A stretch of DNA of 56,255 nt from Veillonella sp. VA142. Its GTDB lineage: Bacteria; Bacillota; Negativicutes; Veillonellales; Veillonellaceae. Within the stretch, counting starts at the first letter, position 1. Each line of letters begins with the position of its first letter. The stretch spans positions 1 to 56,255 of the forward strand of contig NZ_RQVN01000010.1 in NCBI RefSeq assembly GCF_003992135.1. Reading direction: 5' to 3'. Below the pieces are notes generated by a model that saw only the letters and a list, made by a program, of their open reading frames with translations, searched no databases and had not been told where the DNA came from. Positions 23,978 through 32,701 of the stretch are shown in pieces. The position numbers were made by a program, and so were the translations under genes.

Positions 23978-23986
23978 TGCTATAAT
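23978..23986 (+). promoter_or_regulatory. Extended -10 promoter of the zinc-ribbon membrane protein
   Basis: TGc-TATAAT lies directly after the rplL terminator and 52 bp before the next start codon. Confidence 0.55.
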
Positions 23987-24037
23987 ACACTTGTTAGATT
24001 AATTCCAAGTTGTAGAAAATTATAGGGAGGGAATTAA

Positions 24038-24400
24038 ATGGTTGTATTATTAAATATCATTTGGTTTATTGTTGCATTTATATTTAATGGGGTTTTACTA
24101 GATCAATTTTATCAAGGTGTATATCGCGTTACTCACTTTTCTGAATATTTGGCACTAGATATTTTTTCATCTATGATAATGTTAATTCCAGCGAATATTG
24201 CTCATAGAAAAGGTAGATCGTTTAGTTTATTTGCTATTTACGGAATATTGTTATGGATAGTTGCTATTATACATTCTATTATGATGTCTTCTGATAAGGT
24301 TAAGGCAGATCCAAACAAATATAAGTCCTGCCCATATTGTGGAGAAACAGTACTTAAAGTTGCTACAAAATGTAAACATTGCCATGAAATGCTTGAATAA
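24038..24400 (+). CDS. Membrane protein with C-terminal zinc ribbon
   Basis: No family is recognised. The 120-residue product has three likely membrane segments (about 2-22, 38-55, 62-82). A cytosolic zinc ribbon follows, with Cys98, Cys101, Cys112 and Cys115 (CPYCG...CKHC). Short membrane proteins ending in a zinc ribbon are widespread and mostly uncharacterised. Codon use is more AT-rich than in the flanking ribosomal genes, which is expected for a less expressed gene. It has its own promoter and terminator. GGGAGGG precedes the ATG. Confidence 0.7.
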   Translation: MVVLLNIIWFIVAFIFNGVLLDQFYQGVYRVTHFSEYLALDIFSSMIMLIPANIAHRKGRSFSLFAIYGILLWIVAIIHSIMMSSDKVKADPNKYKSCPYCGETVLKVATKCKHCHEMLE

Positions 24401-24433
24401 AAATTTGCAAAAGATATTAACTGACGTGTTAAT

Positions 24434-24462
24434 AAAAAGACGGGTATTGTGCCCGTCTTTTT
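24434..24462 (+). terminator. Terminator after the zinc-ribbon protein
   Basis: AAAGACGGG pairs with CCCGTCTTT over a 7-base loop, with a flanking T tract. Confidence 0.88.
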
Positions 24463-24531
24463 ATATTAAAACTCTTCGATATATGGTATACTTTACAGGT
24501 ATGATATAATATAAAATCTATGGTGAGGGCT

Positions 24532-24618
24532 ATGGGTACGTTTGGTAGTGCAAGTAGGTATTGTCCTCTTAGTAGATATGCTATATATAATGAAGATAAT
24601 TGTAATCGAGTAGAGTAA
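24532..24618 (+). CDS. Possible 28-residue upstream ORF of yaaA
   Basis: An ATG at 24532 opens a 28-codon frame (MGTFGSASRYCPLSRYAI...) ending TAA 4 bases before the yaaA ATG. An in-frame ATG also occurs at 24520. A promoter candidate with extended -10 (TGa-TATAAT, 24502-24510) sits just upstream, so the mRNA would begin close to this frame. yaaA lacks a strong ribosome site, which fits translational coupling. The Shine-Dalgarno spacing for the frame itself is poor, so confidence is low. Confidence 0.25.
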   Translation: MGTFGSASRYCPLSRYAIYNEDNCNRVE

Positions 24619-24622
24619 TATT

Positions 24623-25345
24623 ATGAAACTAATTATATCTCCTAGTAAAACAAAAGTTATAAAAGGCACTCCTAGTGCACCTCAGTATGCACCGCATATG
24701 ACGGAACAGATTGTGCAGCATATGCAAGGTATATCAAAAGAAGCGCTAGGTAAGGCTTTAAAAATAAAAGACATAGTTCTAGATGAAGTATATGCTTTTT
24801 ATCAAAATTATGATAAAGAAGTAGAAGGTATGGCGGCACTCAGTTATGATGGGTTGTCATTTAAAAAGTTTGATTATGATGGGCTTTCAGAGGAAGGAAA
24901 AACATTCGCCAATACCCACGTATGGATTGGGTCTGCCTTGTATGGATTGGTAGCGCCTAACAGCGGTATTAAAGGGTATCGCTTGGACTTAATCGATCCT
25001 GTGCTAAAGGAAAAGAAAACAAACCTCTATGAATGGTGGCAACCCTTAGTAGATGCTGCTGTAGCTGAGGAAGATTGGATTCTAAACTTGGCATCCAAGG
25101 AATATTCTAAATGGATTAATCATCCTAAGATGATAACTATAGAATTTTTAGAGCATCGTAATGGTGTATGGAAGCAACTTAGTACATCGTCAAAACAGAT
25201 GCGTGGTTCATTGGCACATTTTATCTGTGAGCATCAAATTATTGAACTTTCAGAACTGCCAACGGAGTTGAAAGGGTTTGTCTTAGACCCTTTTCCAGAA
25301 AATATAGATATATCTTTTACCATTGCCTATCGTAAGCAAGTTTAA
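24623..25345 (+). CDS. yaaA: Peroxide stress protein YaaA
   Basis: YaaA (DUF328, 240 residues) lowers free intracellular iron during peroxide stress in Escherichia coli and binds DNA. Family landmarks here are MKLIISPSKTK at the start, the WIGSALYGLVAP region and the terminal SKQMRGSLAHFICEHQI motif. In an anaerobe a role in limiting Fenton chemistry on air exposure is plausible. The gene is monocistronic. Its ribosome site is weak (GTAGAG), which may tie translation to the short frame just upstream. Confidence 0.9.
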   Translation: MKLIISPSKTKVIKGTPSAPQYAPHMTEQIVQHMQGISKEALGKALKIKDIVLDEVYAFYQNYDKEVEGMAALSYDGLSFKKFDYDGLSEEGKTFANTHVWIGSALYGLVAPNSGIKGYRLDLIDPVLKEKKTNLYEWWQPLVDAAVAEEDWILNLASKEYSKWINHPKMITIEFLEHRNGVWKQLSTSSKQMRGSLAHFICEHQIIELSELPTELKGFVLDPFPENIDISFTIAYRKQV

Positions 25346-25532
25346 ATAGGTATGGAGTGGTGTAGAAGCTTAGGGTACTTATCGTATATAGAGTGCAGGC
25401 TTGGAAGTACATAGTAGGTACATATTGTATGTGAATATAGTGTGTAAGACATATAGCGGTCTCTATAGATGTATTAGTATATATTGTATATAATAAATAG
25501 ACATTTTAGTGAGATATCGCAACTGAGGAAAT

Positions 25533-26645
25533 ATGACAGTAGATAGCATTTTAAAGAAAGATCTTGTCGGAGATGAGTGGTTAACGGAAGAGGAATTGCG
25601 ATTCCTCATGACCATTACCGATGAAGGTGAATTACAAAAAATATATAAAAAAGCTTATGAGGTAAAAGCTGCTTATGTAGATAAAGTAGCGTATTACCGT
25701 GGACTCATCGAATTTTCAAATCGTTGTATCAAAAACTGTTTATATTGTGGTATCCGCCATGAAAACAGTAAGACAGAACGATTTGATATGTCTCGTGATG
25801 ATGTACTTAAAATGGCAAAATGGGCCTATGATCATGAATATGGATCTTTGACCTTGCAATCTGGAGAACGTACGGATGATGCCTTTGTAGAGTATGTAGT
25901 GGAACTTATCCGAGATATTAAAAAGTTAAGCAACAATGAGCTAGGAATTACCATGTGCGTAGGAGAACAATCGGAAGAGGCATACAGACGTATGCGAGAG
26001 GCTGGTGCAGACCGCTATCTTCTTCGTATTGAAACGACGAATAAGAACTTGTTTGAGATGATTCATCCTAAGGATGCTTTGCACTCTTTTGAGACCCGTG
26101 TGAATTGCTTGAAAGCTTTACGCAAGGTGGGTTTCCAAGTCGGTACAGGTGTTATGATCGGGCTGCCAGGGCAAACATTAGATGATCTAGTGAATGATAT
26201 TTTATTCTATCGTGACATGGATATCGATATGATTGGTATGGGACCGTATGTGGTGCATCATGATACACCATTGGGCCAACGTGCCTTAGAGTTAGGTATT
26301 GATTCACAAGAGGGAAAATTGGAACGAGTTCAGTTAGGCTTAAAAATGATAGCTTTAACACGTTTATTCCTGAAAGATGTCAATATTGCAGCTACAACAG
26401 CACTACAAGCCTTAGATAAATTAGGCCGTGAAAAAGGTTTGGCGGCGGGAGCTAATATTTTGATGCCTATCATTACGGTACCAGAGCATCGTGCAAAATA
26501 TTTGTTGTATGATAATAAACCATGTGTAGATGACAATGCGGACCAATGCAAAGAATGTTTGACACGTCGTGTTATGTCTATTGGTGATCGTGTAGGCTGG
26601 AAACAACAAGGTAATTCACAACATTATAAAAAGCGTATACGATAA
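25533..26645 (+). CDS. hydE: [FeFe] hydrogenase maturase HydE (radical SAM)
   Basis: HydE is a radical SAM enzyme needed to build the H-cluster of [FeFe] hydrogenase. Cys65, Cys69 and Cys72 (CIKNCLYC) bind the SAM [4Fe-4S] cluster. The preceding YYRGLIEFSNR and following GIRHEN are typical of HydE and separate it from BioB. Length (370) fits. hydF and hydG are not in the window. The carbonic anhydrase gene follows within 10 bases, so the two are likely co-transcribed. The related PylB family is the main alternative, but no pyl gene is seen. Confidence 0.88.
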   Translation: MTVDSILKKDLVGDEWLTEEELRFLMTITDEGELQKIYKKAYEVKAAYVDKVAYYRGLIEFSNRCIKNCLYCGIRHENSKTERFDMSRDDVLKMAKWAYDHEYGSLTLQSGERTDDAFVEYVVELIRDIKKLSNNELGITMCVGEQSEEAYRRMREAGADRYLLRIETTNKNLFEMIHPKDALHSFETRVNCLKALRKVGFQVGTGVMIGLPGQTLDDLVNDILFYRDMDIDMIGMGPYVVHHDTPLGQRALELGIDSQEGKLERVQLGLKMIALTRLFLKDVNIAATTALQALDKLGREKGLAAGANILMPIITVPEHRAKYLLYDNKPCVDDNADQCKECLTRRVMSIGDRVGWKQQGNSQHYKKRIR

Positions 26646-26655
26646 GAGGTGAATG

Positions 26656-27222
26656 ATGAACTTATTAAATGAAATATTACGACATAATCGAGAATTTTTG
26701 GAAAGTAGCGTCCAAGAACATGGGGATACACCACCAACAGTAAGTAAGGTACCAACCCGTGAAATTGCAATTCTTACCTGTATGGATACGCGACTGGTGA
26801 ATTTTATGGAGCAAGCCCTAGGTATTGAACGGGGACATGCAAAGGTGATAAAATCAGCAGGTAACTCTATCTCTGGTATGTTTGATAGCGTGGTGCGTAG
26901 TTTATTGGTTAGCATTTACGAATTAGGCGTATCTGAAATCTTTGTTATCGGCCATTATGAGTGCGGTATGGCGAAAACCACTTCTGAAAGTTTAACTAAA
27001 GCGATGTTATCTCGTGGTGTAGTGCCAGAGGCAATTCAAATGGTGCGTCATGAATTAGAGCATTGGGCAGATGGTTTTTCTCATCCGGTAGATAATGTAC
27101 AAGAAACAGTGAGTATGCTTCGTATGAACCCGTTAATTCCCAAAGATGTGGCGGTTCATGGGTTAATGATACATCCTAATTCTGGTGAAGTAGAAGTTGT
27201 AGAAGTCGGCTATGAATTATAA
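26656..27222 (+). CDS. Beta-class carbonic anhydrase
   Basis: Beta-carbonic anhydrase interconverts CO2 and bicarbonate with a zinc ion. Cys42, His100 and Cys103 are the expected zinc ligands, and Asp44 with Arg46 (CMDTR) forms the gating dyad. The 188-residue size suits the small bacterial clade. Two adjacent ATGs occur; 26656 is better spaced from AGAGG than 26653. The link with hydE is probably transcriptional only. Confidence 0.9.
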   Translation: MNLLNEILRHNREFLESSVQEHGDTPPTVSKVPTREIAILTCMDTRLVNFMEQALGIERGHAKVIKSAGNSISGMFDSVVRSLLVSIYELGVSEIFVIGHYECGMAKTTSESLTKAMLSRGVVPEAIQMVRHELEHWADGFSHPVDNVQETVSMLRMNPLIPKDVAVHGLMIHPNSGEVEVVEVGYEL

Positions 27223-27229
27223 AAAATAA

Positions 27230-27259
27230 TTGACAAATAGAGTCTATTTATGGTATCTT
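27230..27259 (+). promoter_or_regulatory. Promoter of tRNA-Ser
   Basis: TTGACA (27230-27235), an 18-bp spacer and TATCTT (27254-27259) preceded by TGg. Transcription would start just before the tRNA. Confidence 0.75.
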
Positions 27260-27272
27260 AATAAGGTATCAT

Positions 27273-27363
27273 GGAGGATTACTCAAGAGGCTGAAGAGGA
27301 CGGTTTGCTAAATCGTTAGGTCGGGTTACCGGCGCTAGGGTTCGAATCCCTAATCCTCCGCCA
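27273..27363 (+). tRNA. tRNA-Ser (GCU)
   Basis: The acceptor arm GGAGGAT/ATCCTCC, discriminator G and encoded CCA (27361-27363) enclose an anticodon loop TTGCTAA with anticodon GCT. A long variable arm (GGTCGGGTTACCGGC) is the class II feature of serine tRNAs. It reads AGC/AGU. Confidence 0.95.
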
Positions 27364-27368
27364 CAGAC

Positions 27369-27403
27369 AAGAGCACATATGTTAGCATGTGTGCTCTTTT
27401 GTT
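27369..27403 (+). terminator. Terminator of tRNA-Ser
   Basis: AAGAGCACATATG pairs with CATGTGTGCTCTT (one T-G pair) over TTAG, followed by TTGTTTT. Confidence 0.9.
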
Positions 27404-27633
27404 TTCACTGCAGCCAAAAATCGTCAAATAAACGTCAAAAAGTTATAGATAGTATGCATACTAGTTATAATTAAATATGATTTAATAAAAATACTATAAA
27501 AAGTATTATAAAAAATAGTTTATGGGATAATAACTATCTGTTATTTCACAAAGAGCTTAGACTTTTGTATACTACAAACATGAAATAAAAGATATTACTG
27601 TTGAAGGTTAAGAAGCTGGAAAGGAAGAATAAA
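27404..27633. other. AT-rich gap with short palindromes
   Basis: No gene is supported here. The stretch holds two CGTCAAA copies (27422-27439), the palindrome AGTATGCATACT (27451-27462), an AATACT/AGTATT inverted repeat (27490-27507), and the promoter at 27545-27573 for the small protein that follows. Confidence 0.4.
27545..27573 (+). promoter_or_regulatory. Promoter of the 56-residue Cys-rich protein
   Basis: TTCACA (27545-27550), 17 bp, TATACT (27568-27573): five of six matches in each hexamer. Confidence 0.75.
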
Positions 27634-27804
27634 ATGAGTATTGTAAAAACATGGATAGAAAATTTAAAAGAACATCGTTTAGAAGCATGTGAAGCAAGTC
27701 AATGTAAAGATAATAGCATTAAAGGCTGGCCACATCCTTGGACTTCTGAATTACAAGATGAAGAAGTTGTAGAAGTATTTGTAGCAGAATGCTGCAACAA
27801 TTAA
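27634..27804 (+). CDS. Small cysteine-containing protein, unknown function (56 residues)
   Basis: No family is recognised. The product is acidic, soluble, and has Cys19 and Cys24 (CEASQC) and a Cys53-Cys54 pair at the C-terminus, with a central GWPHPW motif. The four cysteines could bind a metal or form disulfides. The ATG at 27634 follows GGAAAGGAAG; an upstream in-frame TTG at 27601 has no good ribosome site. It has a near-consensus promoter and its own terminator, which argues for a genuine, independently expressed gene. Confidence 0.6.
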   Translation: MSIVKTWIENLKEHRLEACEASQCKDNSIKGWPHPWTSELQDEEVVEVFVAECCNN

Positions 27805-27851
27805 ATTAGTGTACTTTCCCTTTATATAGAGGACTCCAACAAGAAGCACAA

Positions 27852-27886
27852 AAAACCACGGTGAAGGAAGACACCGTGGTTTTTTG
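27852..27886 (+). terminator. Bidirectional terminator between the small protein and the YigZ gene
   Basis: AAAACCACGGTG pairs perfectly with CACCGTGGTTTT over an 8-base loop. T residues follow on the plus strand, and the A run before the stem gives a T run on the minus strand, so it can end both convergent units. Confidence 0.92.
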
Positions 27887-27909
27887 TTGCTCTTTTGGAT
27901 AATCCCATA

Positions 27910-28584
27910 TCATTTGTTCATCAGAGTTGAATCAGAAATATCAGCAATATATGGCAATTCTACCATACGAACTTCTTGCAATTGCCAAGTTATATTACCA
28001 CCAGTTAGATTTGTCAAATCTGTTTCGAGGATGGTCACATTTTCCGGCTCTACATAGATTTCGATAGATACTAGATCTGTGAAGGAAGCTGTATAGTGAA
28101 GTCCTAATGTTTGCAATTGTCTTTCGATGGTACCAAAGTTGGAATAGTCAATGGAGATAGTTATCACTTGACGAGGTGCAATGAGTAGTTTAGGACCTTC
28201 TTGGACAGCTTTGGCTGCACTATGGGAGTAGGCACGAATGAGACCCCCTGCACCTAACTTAATACCTCCAAAATAGCGAGTCACTACGACCGCCACGTTG
28301 GTGAGCCCTGTTTTTTTTAACACTTCTAACATTGGTTTTCCTGCCGTACCTGAAGGCTCTCCGTTGTCAGAGGATCGCTGTTGTTCTTGGCGGGGACCGA
28401 TGACATAAGCTGTACAGTTGTGAGTCGCATCCCAAAATTTTTTGGATGTACGTTGGATGAAAGCTTGTGCCTCAGCTTCAGTACTAACAGGTGCGATAGT
28501 GGAAATGAAACGCGACTTTTCTATGATATATTCTGTTCTAAATTCATTGGCTATGGTGATATAAGATTGTGGAATGTCCGACAT
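27910..28584 (-). CDS. YigZ/IMPACT family protein
   Basis: This 224-residue cytosolic protein has the UPF0029/IMPACT N-domain: a KSRFI stretch near residue 23, then TRYFGGIKLGAGGLIRAYS with DNGEPSGTAGKP, the family hallmarks. A ferredoxin-like domain follows. Eukaryotic IMPACT affects translational control through GCN1; bacterial YigZ function is not settled. AGGAG precedes the minus-strand ATG. The gene is convergent with the small Cys protein and divergent from copA. Confidence 0.87.
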   Translation of the reverse strand: MSDIPQSYITIANEFRTEYIIEKSRFISTIAPVSTEAEAQAFIQRTSKKFWDATHNCTAYVIGPRQEQQRSSDNGEPSGTAGKPMLEVLKKTGLTNVAVVVTRYFGGIKLGAGGLIRAYSHSAAKAVQEGPKLLIAPRQVITISIDYSNFGTIERQLQTLGLHYTASFTDLVSIEIYVEPENVTILETDLTNLTGGNITWQLQEVRMVELPYIADISDSTLMNK

Positions 28585-28751
28585 AAGAACTCCTGGGTAT
28601 GAACAATAAAAATTAGTTTACAAGTCTTGTATATCTATAGTATAACATAAGTTAGTATTATGCCGTTGGTTATAAAGTATGGTCTTTAAAAGGCACAGTA
28701 AAATAGCTTGTATTAACATGTTTGGTTAGCCAGCCCATAGCAATCAAATTC

Positions 28752-28767
28752 GTATATGGTATATACT
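28752..28767. promoter_or_regulatory. Palindromic operator candidate upstream of copA
   Basis: GTATAT-GGT-ATATAC (28752-28766) is a perfect inverted repeat overlapping a TATACT hexamer (28762-28767). A short TACATGTA palindrome lies nearer the gene. Neither matches the CopY box TACAnnTGTA exactly. A copper-responsive repressor is inferred, not identified. Confidence 0.35.
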
Positions 28768-28845
28768 AGAAAAAAGATAGGATATATGTTAATATATTCA
28801 TATCAAGGAATTTTCAGATACATGTATATATCATGAGGGGGAACA

Positions 28846-30999
28846 ATGCACAAAGAAGAATTTTCTATTACAGGCATGCACTGTGCTGCTTGCGTAGGGC
28901 GTGTAGAAAAAGCAGTTAGCAAATTAGATGGTGTAGAAGATGTGAAAGTCAATTTGCTCACCAATAAAGGAAGCGTAACGTATACAGAAGATAGCACAAT
29001 AGGTGCTACAGAAGTCATCGCAGCCATTGAAAAAATAGGCTTTGGTGCGCATGTGGCTGCGGATGAAGGCGTGATAGTAGAACCGCCATCTCATAAAAAA
29101 CAATATATACGACTAGGCGTGGCAGCGCTCATGTCTATCCCTATGATGGTATCCATGGTGGGACACTATCTATGGCATTGGCCTATGTTGTCTCATGAGA
29201 TTGAATTGGTGTTAGCTACGATTGCTCAATTTGGTACAGGTTGGATTTTTTACACGGGTGCTTTTGCGGCAATTCGGAGTGGTACACTCACTATGGATGT
29301 ACTAGTAGCATTGGGGACTTCTGTAGCCTATGGATTTAGTATTTATCAAATGGCGGTAGGGAATAATGAACTCTATTTTGAAACCTCTGCGTGGCTTATT
29401 ACATTTATTTTGCTAGGTAAATTATTAGAGGATATCGCTAAGGGCCGTACGTCTGAGGCCATTCAAAAATTAGTGGCATTACAACCTAGCGTGGCCCATG
29501 TGGAACGCAATGGGGAGTGGATGGACATTCCTACGAAGGAGATTGTCGTAGGTGACAAGATCCAAGTGCGGGCCGGAGAAAAAGTACCAGTAGATGGAAT
29601 TATTTTAGAAGGTCATTCCACAGTGGATGAGGCTATGTTGACAGGTGAAAGCGTACCTGTAGAAAAAGGTCAGTCTAGTCAAGTCATAGGCGCTACAGTT
29701 AACATGTCGGGCACATTTATTATGAAAGCCACTGCTATTGGGGGGGAAACTATGTTATCCCAAATCATCAAAGTAGTGGAACAAGCGCAAGCATCCAAAG
29801 CGAGCATTCAGCGTATCGCAGATGTGGTAGCATCTTATTTTGTGCCGGTAGTCATCGGTATTGCCATTCTTACCATGATTATTTGGTATTTTACATTAGG
29901 ATCTACGGTAGGAGAAGCTTTATTATATGGCACAGCTGTGCTTGTAATTGCCTGCCCATGCGCCTTGGGATTGGCGACACCTACATCCATCATGGTAGGT
30001 TCAGGCCTTGGAGCAGAACATGGTGTGCTTATTAAAAGCGCAGAATTTTTAGAAAAAGCAGGTCATATCAATGCCATCATCATGGATAAAACGGGGACTT
30101 TAACAGAAGGAAAGCTATCTGTTACGAAAGTGATACATACAGCAGGTGATGAAATGTATAACTTAGCTTTCACAGTGAATCTGGAAAAAGGATCCACCCA
30201 TCCCATTGCACAAGCTATTGCTGCATATGGCGCTAGCAAAGGGGTGCCACAGATGAGCGTGAAAGATTTCCAAGACATTCCTGGAAAAGGGCTAGAAGGA
30301 TGCATAGCTGGTAAACTTGTAAAAGTTGGTCATACTCGATGGATGCAAGAACTAGGTGTTGATATCACGCCATGGCAAGCGGAGATTCACAGACTGGAAG
30401 AACAAGGCAATTCTGTATCCGTCTTGTTAGTAGACGGCACAGTACACGGTATTTGGGCTGTAGCAGATACATTGCGTCCAGAAACTCCTGAGGTTGTAAA
30501 GGCTTTACAAGAGCAAGGCATCGATGTGTGGATGGTCACAGGAGACAATGCGCGCACAGCGAACTATATAGCTGCCCAAGCAGGAATTACTCACGTAGTA
30601 GCGGAAGTACTGCCACAAGATAAAGCAAATACCATCGCCACATTACAAAGTCAAGGAAAATCCGTTGGCATGGTGGGAGATGGTATCAATGATGCGCCAG
30701 CGTTAGCGCTAGCAGATATTGGATTTGGTATCGGTCATGGTACGGACGTAGCTATTGAGGCGGCGGATATCGTATTAGTGCGAAATGATTTGCGCACCTT
30801 AGTACAAGCCGTGACGATTAGTCGTAAAACGATGACAAATATTAAACAAAATTTATTCTGGGCATTGATCTTTAACTGCATCGGTATTCCATTGGCAGCC
30901 ATAGGGTATTTGAGCCCCATCATTGCCGGAACCGCCATGGCATTCAGCTCTGTTACGGTGGTGAGCAATGCATTGCGATTAAAACGCGCGCACATATAA
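28846..30999 (+). CDS. copA: Copper-translocating P-type ATPase CopA
   Basis: CopA exports Cu+ across the inner membrane with ATP. The 717-residue chain has one heavy-metal-associated domain (GMHCAAC, Cys13/Cys16), the transmembrane metal site Cys370-Pro-Cys372 (CPCALGLATP), the phosphorylation motif DKTGTLT (Asp414), the STHP motif in the nucleotide domain and the hinge GDGINDAPAL. One N-terminal domain is usual in Firmicutes. No CopZ, CopY or CsoR gene is adjacent. GAGGGGG precedes the ATG. Silver may also be transported. Confidence 0.93.
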   Translation: MHKEEFSITGMHCAACVGRVEKAVSKLDGVEDVKVNLLTNKGSVTYTEDSTIGATEVIAAIEKIGFGAHVAADEGVIVEPPSHKKQYIRLGVAALMSIPMMVSMVGHYLWHWPMLSHEIELVLATIAQFGTGWIFYTGAFAAIRSGTLTMDVLVALGTSVAYGFSIYQMAVGNNELYFETSAWLITFILLGKLLEDIAKGRTSEAIQKLVALQPSVAHVERNGEWMDIPTKEIVVGDKIQVRAGEKVPVDGIILEGHSTVDEAMLTGESVPVEKGQSSQVIGATVNMSGTFIMKATAIGGETMLSQIIKVVEQAQASKASIQRIADVVASYFVPVVIGIAILTMIIWYFTLGSTVGEALLYGTAVLVIACPCALGLATPTSIMVGSGLGAEHGVLIKSAEFLEKAGHINAIIMDKTGTLTEGKLSVTKVIHTAGDEMYNLAFTVNLEKGSTHPIAQAIAAYGASKGVPQMSVKDFQDIPGKGLEGCIAGKLVKVGHTRWMQELGVDITPWQAEIHRLEEQGNSVSVLLVDGTVHGIWAVADTLRPETPEVVKALQEQGIDVWMVTGDNARTANYIAAQAGITHVVAEVLPQDKANTIATLQSQGKSVGMVGDGINDAPALALADIGFGIGHGTDVAIEAADIVLVRNDLRTLVQAVTISRKTMTNIKQNLFWALIFNCIGIPLAAIGYLSPIIAGTAMAFSSVTVVSNALRLKRAHI

Positions 31000-31016
31000 A
31001 TTAATTTTACATTTGC

Positions 31017-31053
31017 GATTCCTAGACCTTTAATAGGTAGAGGTCTAGGAATC
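31017..31053 (+). terminator. Long hairpin after copA
   Basis: GATTCCTAGACCT pairs perfectly with AGGTCTAGGAATC over an 11-base loop. No T tract follows, so it may stabilise the 3' end rather than terminate. Confidence 0.5.
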
Positions 31054-31087
31054 TAGTGATGAAACTGTTAATTAGATATAAAAATAG

Positions 31088-31123
31088 AACCCCAACTCAA
31101 GGGAAGAAGAGTTGGGGTTTTGT
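31088..31123. terminator. Bidirectional terminator between copA and the 62-residue protein
   Basis: AACCCCAACTC pairs with GAGTTGGGGTT, with TTTT following on the plus strand and a T-rich run (CTATTTTTA) on the minus strand. Confidence 0.85.
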
Positions 31124-31195
31124 ATTGGACTGAGTCCTATCTATTTCACTCAAAGGTTGGGGTATATTCTAATCGTATGGGCGTACGTATTCGAA

Positions 31196-31384
31196 TCAAC
31201 CTTTTTTGTGCTTACATTTACCAGCTGTGTTGCCGCTCATAATGCGGTTGAACATAGCATGGATTTCCTCGGAAGATTGACCTTCTTCACGAGCTGCTTC
31301 AATATGACGCATTGCCATATCGTAGCGTGCTAATTTTTCTGGATCGTTCGCGTAGAATTCGCGACCTTTGTGTCCACATGCCAT
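31196..31384 (-). CDS. Small CxH-containing protein, unknown function (62 residues)
   Basis: No family is recognised. The product starts MACGHKGREF and ends GKCKHKKG, so CxH pairs (Cys3/His5, Cys57/His59) bracket a helical middle rich in Glu, Arg and Ala. Such pairs suit binding of zinc or copper. AAGGAGG lies well placed upstream of the minus-strand ATG, supporting translation. The gene is convergent with copA, separated by a shared terminator, which may or may not reflect a metal link. Confidence 0.6.
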   Translation of the reverse strand: MACGHKGREFYANDPEKLARYDMAMRHIEAAREEGQSSEEIHAMFNRIMSGNTAGKCKHKKG

Positions 31385-31879
31385 AGGATAGCCTCCTTAT
31401 ACAATATGTTGATACTTATAAACTTGCTCATTGAGGTAGACTGTACATGAAGTACCTAACCTCTGTTATTATAATAAAGTATATGGTTGTGGTGGAGTCA
31501 ATAAATAAAAATAATTATTTTTGAAATTTTACATACCTATGGTTAACCATTGATAGTATGAGGTTTATAGGATTTAAAAGTTTCTGTGCTGATTTGTTTT
31601 GTGAGAATTAATTTAATAATATACAAAAATACATAAATGAAACTTAATATGTTGAAAAGCCCATTGTTATGCTATAGTATAAGTGTGGCTAAAACTATAT
31701 ACCCATAGTTTAGTTTTGTGAAATAATTATGTATTATACGAAATGAAACGATAGAAGTATGATAAATATTACAGATAGTACAGAGATTGCAAATATTGTA
31801 TACGTATTACCAGTAATATGAGCATTATAGGGTTAAATATGTTAAACCTGTTAGAAATACAGTAGAAGGGATAGTATCT
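31385..31879. other. AT-rich gap before the MerR regulator
   Basis: No gene is supported in these 495 bases. It contains the promoter side of the 62-residue protein, the palindrome ATGGTTAACCAT (31539-31550), a promoter-like TTGAAA...TATAGT pair (31652-31678) directed towards the MerR gene, and a hairpin AAACTAT/ATAGTTT (31692-31711). Confidence 0.45.
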
Positions 31880-32701
31880 ATGCGAGATATTTATATGACT
31901 ATTGGGGATGTGTCAAAGATTTATGGCATATCAAAACAAACTATTTTATATTATGAAAAATTAGGATTGTTTCCTTCTGCAAAAATTGAAGAGAATGGAT
32001 ACCGCTATTATACAATAGAAGAATGCTATCGATTAGAGATCATTTTGACTCTGAAAAAATTGAATCTATCCCTAAAAGATATTCAAGATTATGTGGAACA
32101 TCGAGGGGCGCATATGCTGAAAGCCTTATTAGAAGATGCGCGGCATGGATTTGATCGAGAAATTAATGATTTATATACAAATAAAATGAATTTAGAGAGA
32201 ACCTTATTTAATTTAGAACGATACCTAAAAGTTCCGCAAAATCGTTTATTCTTTGGCATGAAAGAAGAATCTTTCTATGCACTAACTTCTTATGATGCAT
32301 CGGAACAAGGAAAGAAAAAACTATTTACCCTATTAGGGCATCAAGCACAGCTATTGCAAGATATGTCTTTCAAAGCCATTCAAATCGGTATGGCTATAAA
32401 TGGTGCAGATTATGAACGAGGGGATATCATAAAGTATAGTCATTATTGCACTGATGTGGGATTTGATTATGAAGGGGATATGGACATCGTCACTCGTCCT
32501 AGAGGGATGTACTTAGAAATGTTTTATACAGGGCTCTATGAAGAACAAGCGCAGTGGATGTACGACAAGGTTAGCAGTTACTTAGCCTATGAAGGATTGC
32601 AAATTGCAGGTTCCGTATATATAGAACCAGTACGGAATTATTGGACAGAGACAAAACGTGAAGACTATTTATCTAAAATTACAGTACCTGTTGAGGAATA
32701 G
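31880..32701 (+). CDS. MerR family regulator with effector-binding domain
   Basis: The 273-residue protein has a MerR winged helix (about 6-75; TIGDVSKIYGISKQTILYYEKLGLF), a coiled-coil dimerisation helix (about 76-125) and a C-terminal GyrI/BmrR-like effector-binding domain (about 130-265). That architecture typifies multidrug or lipophilic-ligand sensors such as BmrR. No efflux gene adjoins it in this window, so the target is unknown. It may bind the palindrome-rich region upstream of itself. Confidence 0.82.
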   Translation: MRDIYMTIGDVSKIYGISKQTILYYEKLGLFPSAKIEENGYRYYTIEECYRLEIILTLKKLNLSLKDIQDYVEHRGAHMLKALLEDARHGFDREINDLYTNKMNLERTLFNLERYLKVPQNRLFFGMKEESFYALTSYDASEQGKKKLFTLLGHQAQLLQDMSFKAIQIGMAINGADYERGDIIKYSHYCTDVGFDYEGDMDIVTRPRGMYLEMFYTGLYEEQAQWMYDKVSSYLAYEGLQIAGSVYIEPVRNYWTETKREDYLSKITVPVEE

